Assembly: GCA_910587155.1 (NCBI GenBank) | Contig: CAJULA010000015.1 | Span: forward strand, 1-64,000 | From: an uncultured Lachnospiraceae bacterium | Lineage (GTDB): Bacteria > Bacillota > Clostridia > Lachnospirales > Lachnospiraceae | Length of the DNA: 64,000 bases | Reading direction: 5' to 3' | In this document: positions 7,303 to 15,707 of the stretch, in pieces | How the letters are laid out: each line of letters begins with the position of its first letter | Numbering within the stretch: the stretch's first letter is position 1 | Position numbers and translations under genes: made by a program | Notes under the pieces: generated by a model | Databases searched by the model: none | Told to the model about the DNA's origin: nothing | What the model saw: only the letters and a program-made list of their open reading frames with translations

Positions 7303-7780
7303 GGTCTACCTCCTTACGCTTTCTTGATTTTTCATTTTTCTTTCTGGCTTTTTCAGCCTGTTTTCTCCGCTCCCTTGCCGCCTTGCGCTTTATCCTCCTG
7401 CGTTTTTTCTTTTTCTTATCCTGCACGACGGACAAGCCCTTTTCATGGGCTTCAATGGCGTTCTTCATCGCTTCGTAATATGAATTCTCTGGGACAAATA
7501 AAATCTTCTTTGGCATCAGAAACTGCGACTTTATCCACGCCCACACAAACTGCTCGGCAGTCATGCCGTTGTGCCTTACAAAACCCATGACCGTAAAAGG
7601 GGAAGCATCCAAGATGCACATCCAGCTCAATGTTTCCGTCCCGAACCTGCCTCGGAGCAGGAAGAACAAGTCGACCGCCACACCGCAGGCAAGCACGGAA
7701 AACAGGAACTGCCGCATTGACAGCCCGAAGAACATGGATTCCGTGTAGTTGCGGATTTCCTTGTTTATCTTTACTTCCAA
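7295..7780 (-). CDS. PrgI-family conjugation membrane protein
   Basis: Inner-membrane component of Gram-positive type IV secretion (PrgI/TcpE-like), normally encoded just before VirB4 as here. LEVKINKEIRNYTESMFFGL is the family's opening, so the start is probably TTG 7780; the longer frame back to 7876 has no support. Two helices follow (FSVLACGVAVDLFFLL and MCILDASPFTVMGFV), then AEQFVWAWIKSQFLMPKKI. The last 45 residues form a very basic Lys/Arg tail, longer than usual. It overlaps the VirB4 remnant by 8 bp. It is intact as a reading frame, but the machine it served is destroyed, so it is probably non-functional. Confidence 0.75.
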   Translation of the reverse strand: MEVKINKEIRNYTESMFFGLSMRQFLFSVLACGVAVDLFFLLRGRFGTETLSWMCILDASPFTVMGFVRHNGMTAEQFVWAWIKSQFLMPKKILFVPENSYYEAMKNAIEAHEKGLSVVQDKKKKKRRRIKRKAARERRKQAEKARKKNEKSRKRKEVDHD

Positions 7781-7856
7781 TCCATAAACGCCTTTGAAAC
7801 ATAAAAAAACCGCCACTCTATAATAAGTGACGATTCCTTTTCCGATTATTTCATTG

Positions 7857-8174
7857 TTACCGTATAAGCCATCCATAATCCTGCCTGCAATCCACTACAT
7901 AATCTGCGTAAACAATATCATCCACGATTTGGAAGATTATCATATATCGTTTTTCAAACAGGATAAACCGATAAGCATTTCTGGGAATATATTCCCCTGT
8001 GAGCCACGGACATCTCTGCGGCATGATTTCCAGTGAATTTGCGGTTCTTTCAAACTCTACAGTCAACCGTTCCGCAGCTTCGGGGCTGACCTGCGCCAAA
8101 AATACAGCATGGAAAACAAGCATCTGCGTTGCACGCTCTGACACAATAACATGGTATCTATTCTGCTGTTCCAT
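7857..8174 (-). CDS. RelE/ParE-family toxin
   Basis: Toxin of a type II toxin-antitoxin pair, 105 residues from ATG 8174 (MEQQNRYHVIVSERATQML). The fold is recognisable from the N-terminal strand, the two-helix hairpin (VSPEAAERLTVEFERTANSL), and the C-terminal strands (YRFILFEKRYMIIFQIVDD and VYADYVVDCRQDY). This pattern is closer to ParE/RelE plasmid-stabilisation toxins than to RelE with its full catalytic Arg/Lys set, so ribosome-dependent RNase and gyrase poison are both possible. The start overlaps the antitoxin gene by 17 bp, so the two are translationally coupled. It sits between two mobile-element remnants and was probably carried by them. Confidence 0.8.
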   Translation of the reverse strand: MEQQNRYHVIVSERATQMLVFHAVFLAQVSPEAAERLTVEFERTANSLEIMPQRCPWLTGEYIPRNAYRFILFEKRYMIIFQIVDDIVYADYVVDCRQDYGWLIR

Positions 8175-8445
8175 AACCTGCCGCCTCCTTGATTGCATTT
8201 CGCATCATTGCAACTACTTCATCGACGGAATAGCCTTTGCTGCCACGCATCCTGTCTTCCTCAACCGCTAAAAGTTCCTCACGGAGCTTAAGCATTTTTT
8301 CCCTGCGGTTATAAGTCCCAATATCCATAACCACCAAATCCCCCTCGCCGTTCTTGGTAAGGAAAACTGGCTCTGCGGTCTTTCTGCACTGCTCGGCAAT
8401 CTCATTGTAATTCTGCCTGATTGCTGCTGACGGGCGAATATTCAT
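8158..8445 (-). CDS. Phd/YefM-family antitoxin
   Basis: Antitoxin of 95 residues that would bind the neighbouring RelE/ParE toxin and repress its own promoter. The Phd/YefM N-terminus is clear: MNIRPSAAIRQNYNEIAEQC, then EPVFLTKNGEGDLVVMDIGT, the DNA-binding dimer fold. The C-terminal half is charged and helical (MLKLREELLAVEEDRMRG), the usual toxin-wrapping part. AGGTGTCATTATG provides the ribosome binding site. The gene precedes the toxin gene, the standard order. Confidence 0.85.
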   Translation of the reverse strand: MNIRPSAAIRQNYNEIAEQCRKTAEPVFLTKNGEGDLVVMDIGTYNRREKMLKLREELLAVEEDRMRGSKGYSVDEVVAMMRNAIKEAAGYGTAE

Positions 8446-8505
8446 AATGACACCTCCAAATCAACAATAGTAATATTCTACCCATATTATAACCATTTAA
8501 TGCAA

Positions 8506-9093
8506 TTAAGTCAACAGGATACAGAATGTTTGCAAACCCATCATTTCCCTTACCACACGGTCTGCCATCTTGACCGCACCGACAAGGACGAGCATATTGA
8601 ACACCAGCTCCCCGATATAGCCCCATACCATCGTGACCGCCGCCGCATCGGGGTTGACTGGAGGCCGCTGAAATGCGGCTCCTTCACTTTCTTCCTTCCG
8701 GGACTCTTCTGACTGCTCCCGAATATATTTCTTGATGGCATCCTCTGTTACATTTCCTACCGTTGCCACATAATACCCTCTTGCCCAGAATGCTTTATTC
8801 CATTTACTCTGCTGTTCCGGATGCCTGTCATATATCATCAGCGTACTTTTCCCCTTTAGGTATCCCATAAAATTTGAAACACTTATCTTCGGCGGAATAC
8901 TCACGCTCAAATGAACATGGTCGGTACACACCGCACCTTCTATAATTTCTACTCCCTTGTACTTGCATAGCGTAGCTAATATTTCCCGTACATCGAGTTT
9001 CAACTGCCCAAACAATTTCTTCTTTCTGTATTTTGGAATAAATACGATATGATACTGGCATTTCCATCTTGGTGATAAACTTTTACTGTCCAT
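8506..9093 (-). CDS. tnpA: IS200/IS605-family transposase TnpA with foreign C-terminal tail
   Basis: Y1 HUH transposase that moves single-stranded DNA. N-terminal CQYHIVFIPKYRKKKLFGQL, the metal-binding HUH motif in TDHVHLSVSIPP (residues about 58-69), the GYLKGKST segment and the nucleophile region ARGYYVATVG are all present. Family members are about 140-155 residues. This frame is 195, and after KKYIREQSEESRKEE the last 50 residues (including MVWGYIGELVFNMLVLVGAV) do not look like TnpA, so the 3' end of the gene and the right end of the element seem lost by fusion to neighbouring DNA. The gene has AGGAGGAGG as ribosome binding site. No TnpB is present. Confidence 0.85.
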   Translation of the reverse strand: MDSKSLSPRWKCQYHIVFIPKYRKKKLFGQLKLDVREILATLCKYKGVEIIEGAVCTDHVHLSVSIPPKISVSNFMGYLKGKSTLMIYDRHPEQQSKWNKAFWARGYYVATVGNVTEDAIKKYIREQSEESRKEESEGAAFQRPPVNPDAAAVTMVWGYIGELVFNMLVLVGAVKMADRVVREMMGLQTFCILLT

Positions 9094-9220
9094 TTGGACC
9101 TCCTCCTATTCCTGAGATTGGCTTACGATACCTTTCCCATTTTACTATAGGAGGCTTTTTTATAATATCCTCATCACTACAGCTTACTCTATTCTCCCCA
9201 TCATAGCTGGGGGATTGGCG
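8506..9220 (-). mobile_element. IS200/IS605-type element, right end missing
   Basis: Comprises tnpA and its upstream end. On the minus strand the upstream end carries a subterminal hairpin (TCCCC 9195-9199 with GGGGA 9210-9214), as expected of a left-end recognition hairpin. No matching right-end hairpin was found after tnpA. Elements of this family have no terminal inverted repeats or target duplications, so the exact outer boundary cannot be fixed. Confidence 0.55.
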
Positions 9221-9389
9221 TTTTCAATCAGCCCGTCAGCCATGTCCAGAATCTTTAAAAGGCTCCGGCTCCATGGAATCATCGAACGGGCACAGGGCTT
9301 GCTGTAAGGAATCTTGTACTTATATCAGCATTGGCATTTTCCTACGCAGAAATTTTGCCATTTTGCGTCAAAAATCATTGATAAGCGGC
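9221..9389. other. unassigned spacer between two insertion-sequence remnants
   Basis: Nothing with a start codon and a ribosome binding site is visible here. One minus-strand frame stays open and reads MIPWSRSLLKILDMADGL, without family resemblance. It is probably a scrap of older mobile DNA. Confidence 0.3.
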
Positions 9390-9752
9390 CTAACATAAAT
9401 TTGTGAGTTTGCCAAAGGCAAACTCACAGACTGTAGACAAAGCGGCTCTGGTGCGTGTGTACCAGAGCCATTTTTCTCTTATGCAGTAAATTGCGTCTAA
9501 AACCGAAATTCTGAAAGAATCTCTTCCCTCCAGAAGTCCCCTTTTCGCCTTGATCTTTGCCAGCTTTTTCAGATTCATGCACGCATATGTAAGTCCGACT
9601 TTCATTTCCATCCGGGCTTTTCCATACATCTGTGTATACCGGAACCCATGATTCTCCTTTGCGGTTCCAAAGATTCTTTCTATGGTCTCTTTTCTCAGTG
9701 CGTATAAATCCTTCATTCCAAGTGTCTGACGGAGGTCTTCACAGATTTCCAT
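9390..9752 (-). pseudogene. IS1182-family transposase, C-terminal fragment
   Basis: A 120-codon fragment from the end of a DDE transposase. RKETIERIFGTAKENHGFRY contains the family's catalytic Glu region, followed by ARMEMKVGLTYACMNLKKLA, characteristic of IS1182/ISL-type transposases. The first three quarters of the protein, with both catalytic Asp residues, are absent. The coding 3' end contains a perfect 11-bp hairpin (GTGAGTTTGCC, 9403-9427). The upstream side abuts the IS21 remnant, suggesting the larger element was cut by it. Confidence 0.75.
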
Positions 9753-9786
9753 GTATGACTCCTGATTATTTCATGCCAAGGGATCC

Positions 9787-9850
9787 GGATCGGAACCCTG
9801 TTCCGATCCACTGGTTTTCCTTTGCGAACCATCGGTTCGCTTTTGGGATC
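9787..9850. terminator. two adjacent perfect hairpins
   Basis: GGATCGGAAC-CCT-GTTCCGATCC (9787-9809) and GCGAACC-ATC-GGTTCGC (9834-9850, followed by TTTT) are tight hairpins between the IS21 and IS1182 remnants. They could terminate transcription or be transposon end structures. Confidence 0.5.
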
Positions 9851-9855
9851 CATCC

Positions 9856-11436
9856 CTATGTGTTATTTTTTAATCTTGCACAGTATTCCCGCATGTTCAT
9901 GCTGCCGGTTTCAATCCAATAAGCGGTGTGGGCATACCGATCAACAATGGCTTCCGCCTGCACGCCGTTCCCAAGTCGCTTGATCCAATCTTCCTTCCTG
10001 TATTGGGTGCAAAAGATGGTTGATGTGGTATCAGATCGGCACTCCATAAGCTCAAAAAGAAAATACAGTTCACTTTCAGATATGTCTATTACCAGCCATT
10101 CATCAAGGATAAGCAGCGGAATGTTCCCGTACTTTGTGAACAGCCTCTTCTGTTGACCAGCCATGATAATGGCATCCCCATACTCCATCAGGAGATCGGG
10201 AAGTCGAATATATCTGGTCTTGGTCTGACACAGGCAGGCTTGTTTTCCAAGAGCGCAGGCGAGGTATGTTTTCCCAGAGCCGGTAAAGCCCTGGAGAATA
10301 ATGCTCTGATGGGCTGCAACATATTGGCAGTTAAACAACGACTGCAGGAGTTCCCTGTTAAGCCCCCTGCCCTCATAGTACAGGCCATGCATGTCTGCCT
10401 GGGGGAAGCGGAACTTTGCTCCTTTGATGAGGCGCTGTATCCTGCCATTATATTTTTCCTGATATACATAATCCGTGAATCTCTGCATCCTTTCATCAAA
10501 GGACAGCGAAATGGTTGACGGGTCAGACTGTTGAAGCTCAAGTCCACTGACGAGTTTTATGGCGAATTCACAGGCAGGTTCCAGGCGTGCTTCGGAATAC
10601 TTATTGCTTAACCGCAATACGGCCAGGGCAGGGTTATAGCCCTGTTCTTTTATGCTTACGTTTTCAAAGATACGGTCTACCGTTTCAGCGGTATATCTGC
10701 CGATGGATTTTGCCCAGTTTTTGATCCGGGTATCGTCCCACGGGGAGAACCGAAATTTATCCGGCATATCTTCGGCATGGGTAGAATACTGATTTTTCCG
10801 CCCTGCGGGGAAACGATTATGGGTAGCCAGCCGGACAGAACCGCTGTAAATCTCCACAGTGCTGTCAGTCACTTTTAGGTCAACGCTCTTTCTGGCGTAT
10901 TGATAAGGGCAGGAATACCGATTGTATTCAAAAACAACGTGGTAATCAATGTTTACTTTCCGCACGTACACCCATGTGGCGATCTCATATGGAGTGTCCG
11001 GAAGTGCATGGAGGCTTTCTTTTTCATCCAGATAGGCTTCATAGCGGGTGCCCTCTCTTTTCTGGAACCGTTCATGGTTGAATTCATAAAGTTTCCGGGC
11101 AACAGCACCTTTCAGATCCCCAAAGGAGTAAAATACTTCATTACGGAGCTTTGCAATGATAGCCGTGGCAATCTTTCCAACCGTTCCTTCTACGGAGGCT
11201 TTCTGCTTTGGTTTGCGAATCCCTGCCGACATGATCGCTGTTCTGTAATACTTCCCAAGGGCTTCATAGTCCGTTGTGAGGACGATCTCCCCTTCCCTGG
11301 GATGCGAAACCACACCTGTTTTATAATTGTCGCAGACCAGCCGGGTAGTGACACCGCCAAAGTATCCATACATCCTGACATGGCACCGGATAAAAGAATC
11401 CATCTTCATATCAAGGCAAGGCTCCACACTACACAC
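9856..11436 (-). pseudogene. IS21-family IstA'-IstB fusion remnant
   Basis: IS21 elements encode a DDE transposase (IstA) and an AAA+ helper ATPase (IstB) as two genes; here one 526-codon frame contains both. Residues 1-285 are the C-terminal half of IstA, beginning in the catalytic core after the first Asp. RLVCDNYKTGVV carries the second Asp and KASVEGTVGKIATAI the catalytic Glu. IstA runs to NPALAVLRLSNKYSEARLE, then within some 25 residues becomes IstB (LELQQSDPSTISLSFDERM), with Walker A GFTGSGKTYLA and Walker B LLILDEW intact. IstA has therefore lost its N-terminus and extreme C-terminus, and IstB its first residues, through an in-frame deletion. The element cannot move by itself. Confidence 0.8.
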
Positions 11437-11555
11437 TTCAAATCACCTGCCTTATGGGAAAAAACATCAGTTATCTACTTTCATTATACACTAAAAATAA
11501 AGAAACCTTTTACAATTCAAATGTAAAAGATTCCTTAAGTTAATGACATTGTGAT

Positions 11556-12950
11556 TTACCGGGCTTTTCTCGTCAGCAGAACGGCTGTCTCCACATGCAC
11601 CGCCCCAGAAAACAAATCCGCCATTGTCACGCGGTCCGCCTCATAGCCGTTTTCCAGAAGCACTTCCAGGTCTCTGGCCAGGCTGGTTGGTTTACAGGAG
11701 ATATACAGGATTCCTCCCACGCCATAGGAGAGAATCTTTTTCAGTGCCCGGGGATGGATGCCGTCCCGGGGCGGATCTAAGATGATAAAGTCCGGCCGCT
11801 CCTCGATCTCATCCAAAACCTGCAGTACATCACCGGCTATGAATTCGCAGTTTTGCAGACCGTTCATCTCCGCATTTTTTCTGGCAGCCTCCACCGCCTC
11901 CTCCACGATCTCCACACCGATCACCTTTTCGGCCACACCGGCCATGATCTGAGCGATGGTTCCTGTACCGCTGTAGAGATCAAACAGAACAGGCTTTTGC
12001 GGGCCGCCCTCTCTGGCCCGGAATTCTTTGATAAAATCCCGGGCGATATCATACAGCACCTCCGCCCCTCTGCTGTTCGTCTGGAAAAAAGAAAAGGGAG
12101 AGATCTTAAATTTCAGTCCCAGCAACTCCTCATAAAAATGATCCTGTCCATACAATATGACAGTCTCGTCATTTTTTACCGCATCTGACACGGAATCGTT
12201 TTTTGTATGCAGGATTCCCCGGATCGTTCCCTCCAGGGAAAGGGAGAGCAGCCTGTCGCAAAACGGCGCCAGATCATGTGCCTCCTGGGTAGTTGTGACA
12301 AGAATGACCAGAATCTCCCCCGTACGGTATCCTTTTCTGATAATCAGGTGCCGCAGATAACCGGTATGCCGCAGCCGGTGATAATAGGATACCTTCCTCT
12401 CCCGGAAAAAGTCCAGCACCGCTTCCAGAATCCTGCGGTAATCCCCATCCACGATCTGACAGTCCGAAACCGTGACAATATCATAAAAACTGCCCTTTTT
12501 ATGCAGGCCCAGTTCCAGCGGGCCGTCTTTCACACCGTCCCCGAAGGAAAATTCCATCTTATTGCGATAGCCATACACGGCGGGATTGGGATGAATAGAC
12601 TCCCACCGGTATTCCTTTTCCTGTTTTTCCAGTACCGGCACAAGCAGCGCCTTTCCCTGCTCTTCTTTCAGTGCAAGCTGCGCCTCATAAGGCAGCGTCT
12701 GATAGCTGCATCCGCCGCACTGCCCAAAGTGGGGGCACGGACTGGCCGTTTCGTTATCGGCCGGCTTCAATATTTCCAAAAGCCGCCCCTGCCCCCGTCC
12801 GTTTCTCATTTTCTGTACGACAAACAAGACGCGCTGCCCCGGCAGCCCGCCCTTTACAATGCAGACACTGCCGTCTTCGCAATGCACCGCCGCCTTATTG
12901 GGAAACTTTATTTCTTTTATGATTCCTTCCGCTCTCTCGCCTTTTTTCAT
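11556..12950 (-). CDS. rlmD: 23S rRNA (uracil-C5)-methyltransferase RlmD/RlmCD family
   Basis: SAM-dependent enzyme that methylates C5 of uracil in 23S rRNA (U1939; Firmicutes orthologues may also do U747). It has 464 residues. Residues 1-60 form a TRAM RNA-binding domain (GERAEGIIKEIKFPNKAAVH). A 4Fe-4S cysteine set follows (CPHFGQCGGCSYQ). The Rossmann methyltransferase half has FQTNSRGAEVLYDIA, the SAM loop LFDLYSGTGTIAQIMA, DPPRDGIHP and the catalytic Cys in YISCKPTSLARDL. The start ATG is at 12950. It is flanked by the IS21 remnant on one side and a terminated envelope locus on the other, so it marks the edge of the accessory region. Confidence 0.93.
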   Translation of the reverse strand: MKKGERAEGIIKEIKFPNKAAVHCEDGSVCIVKGGLPGQRVLFVVQKMRNGRGQGRLLEILKPADNETASPCPHFGQCGGCSYQTLPYEAQLALKEEQGKALLVPVLEKQEKEYRWESIHPNPAVYGYRNKMEFSFGDGVKDGPLELGLHKKGSFYDIVTVSDCQIVDGDYRRILEAVLDFFRERKVSYYHRLRHTGYLRHLIIRKGYRTGEILVILVTTTQEAHDLAPFCDRLLSLSLEGTIRGILHTKNDSVSDAVKNDETVILYGQDHFYEELLGLKFKISPFSFFQTNSRGAEVLYDIARDFIKEFRAREGGPQKPVLFDLYSGTGTIAQIMAGVAEKVIGVEIVEEAVEAARKNAEMNGLQNCEFIAGDVLQVLDEIEERPDFIILDPPRDGIHPRALKKILSYGVGGILYISCKPTSLARDLEVLLENGYEADRVTMADLFSGAVHVETAVLLTRKAR

Positions 12951-13033
12951 AATACCCTCGCCTTGTAACGGCCCTGATACCCCTGCCGCCTTCTATGTTT
13001 CGATTTTCTTTTTCTTTCCTATTTTAAAAAAAA

Positions 13034-13062
13034 GCATTTTCTCCGTCAATAGAGAAAACATG
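13034..13062 (-). terminator. Rho-independent terminator after the amidase-deacetylase gene
   Basis: On the minus strand TTTTCTC pairs with GAGAAAA, extended across a bulge, followed by eight T residues (13026-13033). The same gap holds the palindromes AAAACATGTTTT (13055-13066) and AAACGCATGCGTTT (13075-13088) and two copies of CATGTTTTCACA, which may be operators for rlmD. No gene is seen in 12951-13231. Confidence 0.7.
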
Positions 13063-13231
13063 TTTTCACACGATAAACGCATGCGTTTGTCATGCATGTT
13101 TTCACAGGCCCGCTCATCCGATCCGCCTCTTATCGTTTCCCACAGCATAACAGGCCATCCGACCTGATCGGACAGCCTGCTGCTTCTGAAGGAAATGATC
13201 TGTAACGGTTCCGCTCTCTTCCCCGCTACCA

Positions 13232-14680
13232 TTATTTAAACCGTATAGGCTCCACCTCCTCACTGAGCGGTTTCATCTCGTATTCCGGAAGAGCATCCAG
13301 CAGATCCTCGAGGCAGATTCCCGTATTGTACACTACATCGTGAGCCAGCATCACGATCTTTTCCCGTCCCAGAGTGGTCTGCACGGCGCTTGCTACCAGT
13401 TCTTCCGGCTCTCTGCTGCCTACCGCATCATCCAGACTCGCATTCCAGTCAAAATAAATGTACCCCCTTTCTGTCATCTCCTGTATGATGGCATCGCTTA
13501 TCTTTTTGTTATACTGATTCACGCTGCCGCCCGGGAAGCGGAAAAGCTTCGCCTCCACGCCTGTCACTTCATATATTGTCTGATATGCTGTCTCGAAATC
13601 CTCGATAAAGCTGTCCACACTCTCATAGACCTCTTTATAATCATGGTTATCACAGTGTATCCCAATGGTATGGCCTTCCGCTACGATCCGTTTTGCCATC
13701 TCCGGGTTCTTGCGCACATTTTCTCCCACCAGGAAAAAAGTCGCCTTGATCCCCCGCGCTTTCAGAATATCCAGCACCCTGGCCGTATTTTCCTGCGTAG
13801 GGCCGTCGTCAAAGGTCAGGTACATCGTCTTGGGATGAAAATAATACACAATCCCCTGCACGATACCTGCCGCGATCTGCTCCTGATATTCCTCTGTAAG
13901 CAGCCGCTCACGCTCTTCCTTATTACTCAGAAATCCGGTTTCTATCAGGCAGGAAGGCATCTTCGTACTGCCTGTCACATGAAAGTCCGCATCCCCCCGC
14001 GTCTCCCGCTGCTCTATGCCAAGGCTTTTGGCCGTCTGCTGCCCGATCAGCAGTGCCAGCCGCCTATTATCCCGCGCGGTATCCTCGCCCATGTACCAGA
14101 CTTCCATACCGCTTACCGTTTCCACTTCCGAATCATTCTGATGAATACTTACATAGATATCCGCCTGCAGCGCATTGGCCAGCTTTACCCGGTTTTCCTT
14201 TGTTATGTAAGTATCCCCTTCCCTGGCCATAATCACGTTATAGCCCATCTCTTCCAGCTTTGTCTGTACCTTTTTGGCAATGGCCAGGTTGATGGTTTTC
14301 TCCTGGATACCATCCCTTGCGCAGCCTCCGTCCGCGCCCCCATGTCCCGCGTCGACAAAGACGACCGGTGCGCCCTTCTTCTCCACCTCAATCCGGGCCG
14401 GCGCCTGTTCTCCGCCCGCCGCTTCCCCGAATATATCGTCCAGCGACAGCACAGACAGTGTGAATCCGTTCAGGGTCACGACACTTTCCTCTCCTTCGAT
14501 TTCCTTTTCCGGTGCTGCAAATACACGCGTCAGCGGCAGCTTATGTAATACAAATCCGGTGGAACACGCCACACATACTGCCAGTGCCGCAGCAGCCATA
14601 CGTTTGCCGATCCTGATGATTTTCTTTCTCCTCTGATTTTTGTGACAATATTTTGCAAAATAATCTTCTCTTCTGTTCAT
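13232..14680 (-). CDS. N-acetylmuramoyl-L-alanine amidase / peptidoglycan deacetylase fusion
   Basis: Exported, membrane-anchored wall enzyme with two catalytic domains in 482 residues (ATG 14680, preceded by GAAGGGG). Residues 1-60 are cytoplasmic basic residues plus one membrane helix (MAAAALAVCVACSTGFVL). Residues about 105-285 are Amidase_3: VVFVDAGHGGADGGCARDG (zinc His), IYVSIHQNDSEV (second His) and LIETGFLSNKEERE (catalytic Glu). Residues about 290-480 are a NodB deacetylase: YLTFDDGPTQENT (catalytic Asp and metal Asp), HTIGIHCDNHDY, FRFPGGSVN and the final IVMLAHDVVYNTG. The enzyme would cut stem peptides from glycan and deacetylate amino sugars. It lies downstream of the two-component operon, with helically phased repeats between. 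Confidence 0.9.
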   Translation of the reverse strand: MNRREDYFAKYCHKNQRRKKIIRIGKRMAAAALAVCVACSTGFVLHKLPLTRVFAAPEKEIEGEESVVTLNGFTLSVLSLDDIFGEAAGGEQAPARIEVEKKGAPVVFVDAGHGGADGGCARDGIQEKTINLAIAKKVQTKLEEMGYNVIMAREGDTYITKENRVKLANALQADIYVSIHQNDSEVETVSGMEVWYMGEDTARDNRRLALLIGQQTAKSLGIEQRETRGDADFHVTGSTKMPSCLIETGFLSNKEERERLLTEEYQEQIAAGIVQGIVYYFHPKTMYLTFDDGPTQENTARVLDILKARGIKATFFLVGENVRKNPEMAKRIVAEGHTIGIHCDNHDYKEVYESVDSFIEDFETAYQTIYEVTGVEAKLFRFPGGSVNQYNKKISDAIIQEMTERGYIYFDWNASLDDAVGSREPEELVASAVQTTLGREKIVMLAHDVVYNTGICLEDLLDALPEYEMKPLSEEVEPIRFK

Positions 14681-14820
14681 CCCTGTTTCCCCTTCAGCAC
14701 ATAGGTGTGTCCCTCGCACACCCTTACTTCCTTATCCTATCCGGGGCGGCTTTTACCACATGGCAGAAAGAAAAGCAGCTCCCGTGTCATCTTCTGCTTA
14801 CAAGAATACATGGGCGCTGC

Positions 14821-14880
14821 ATCAAAATATCATCATTTTTGCATCAAATTAACATCATTTTTGCATCATTTTTGCATCAT
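14821..14880. repeat. 11-bp direct repeats in helical phase
   Basis: Units beginning ATCA recur every 11 bp from 14821: ATCAAAATATC, ATCATTTTTGC, ATCAAATTAAC, ATCATTTTTGC, ATCATTTTTGC, then ATCAT. Three units are identical (14832-14842, 14854-14864, 14865-14875). They overlap the stop of the 276-residue protein gene and lie about 150 bp upstream of the amidase-deacetylase start. Direct repeats one helical turn apart are the usual binding pattern of OmpR-type regulators, and one is encoded just upstream. Confidence 0.6.
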
Positions 14881-15707
14881 CGCGAAATCTTCAGGAAAAG
14901 CTCATTGATCCCCTCATAGAAGCCTACCGTGACAATCGTCCTCTCCTCCCCCATTCCCGGGAACACATATTTCCTGTAGTACGGCGTCGTCTCCAGCAAA
15001 GGATTGTCCGATTCATAGGCAGACGGACTGCCCAGACCCATATAGGCACTCCAGGCATCCATCACCGCATCCGCGTCGATATCCTCCCAGAGCAGAGACG
15101 TCCTGATATAAAACTCATAGATCTTACCGTCGTCCGCGTCAATATAGGCATCAATCAGCCGATTGCCTTTATCCGCGTTTTCCCGGCTGTCGGAAAGACT
15201 CAGCTTCCAGACTGCTATATTATTTCTCGGTTCCAGGATGTCAATGGCGGAATACAAAGTGGCATCATAAAGATCCTGTTCCACCTCCCGAATTTCCCTG
15301 GGCAGGATACCGGCCTCCTTCAGAAAAGCCAGCGCATTGTTGCAGGTCTCATAGATCTGTTCGTCCGTAATCTCCTCACCGGAAGGATTTCTGTAATTCA
15401 TCACAAAGGCATAGGAGCCTTCCGGTTCCTGATAGGTCGCCCCTTCCCCCTCCAGACGGGTCATGGCATTGCTCTCACTCTCCGGGAGTGTCTGACTGTT
15501 CAGGCACCTGGAAAGGATATACAGTTTTTCATTGGCATTGAGCCGGTAACGATATCCGGCGCCGGCGCCTTCCACCGTCTCCGTATGGACTTTGTTTAGG
15601 ATACTGTTATCCTGATACTTGGCCAGCGCTTCCGGTCCCCAGATGGAGAGAGCCATGGAAAACCCGGCAAACAGAAGAAGTCCCGTAGCTTTCAGTCCGA
15701 ATTTCAT
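14877..15707 (-). CDS. membrane-anchored extracytoplasmic protein of a two-component operon
   Basis: Not a named family that I recognise. Started at ATG 15707, which overlaps the kinase stop by four bases (ATGA), giving 276 residues. A single N-terminal helix (LKATGLLLFAGFSMALSIW) without a lipobox Cys anchors or exports it. The rest is soluble and acidic, with alpha/beta segments such as EEITDEQIYETCNNALAFLK and GKIYEFYIRTSLLWEDID. Its architecture recalls YycH/YycI-type accessory proteins that modulate a partner histidine kinase, but there is no clear sequence match. It is translationally coupled to the kinase, so its job is probably sensing or tuning the kinase at the cell surface. Confidence 0.6.
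   Translation of the reverse strand: MKFGLKATGLLLFAGFSMALSIWGPEALAKYQDNSILNKVHTETVEGAGAGYRYRLNANEKLYILSRCLNSQTLPESESNAMTRLEGEGATYQEPEGSYAFVMNYRNPSGEEITDEQIYETCNNALAFLKEAGILPREIREVEQDLYDATLYSAIDILEPRNNIAVWKLSLSDSRENADKGNRLIDAYIDADDGKIYEFYIRTSLLWEDIDADAVMDAWSAYMGLGSPSAYESDNPLLETTPYYRKYVFPGMGEERTIVTVGFYEGINELFLKISR

Noticed and set aside
12993..13232. A 79-codon minus-strand frame in the rlmD upstream gap
   Set aside because: It consists of translated palindromes and a terminator and has no family resemblance.
13340..14548. A 402-codon plus-strand frame opposite the amidase-deacetylase
   Set aside because: Shadow frame; the minus-strand protein has both catalytic domains complete.
14821..14880. 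Possible CRISPR array because of the regular repeats
   Set aside because: Units are 11 bp with no spacers, and no cas gene is in the window.
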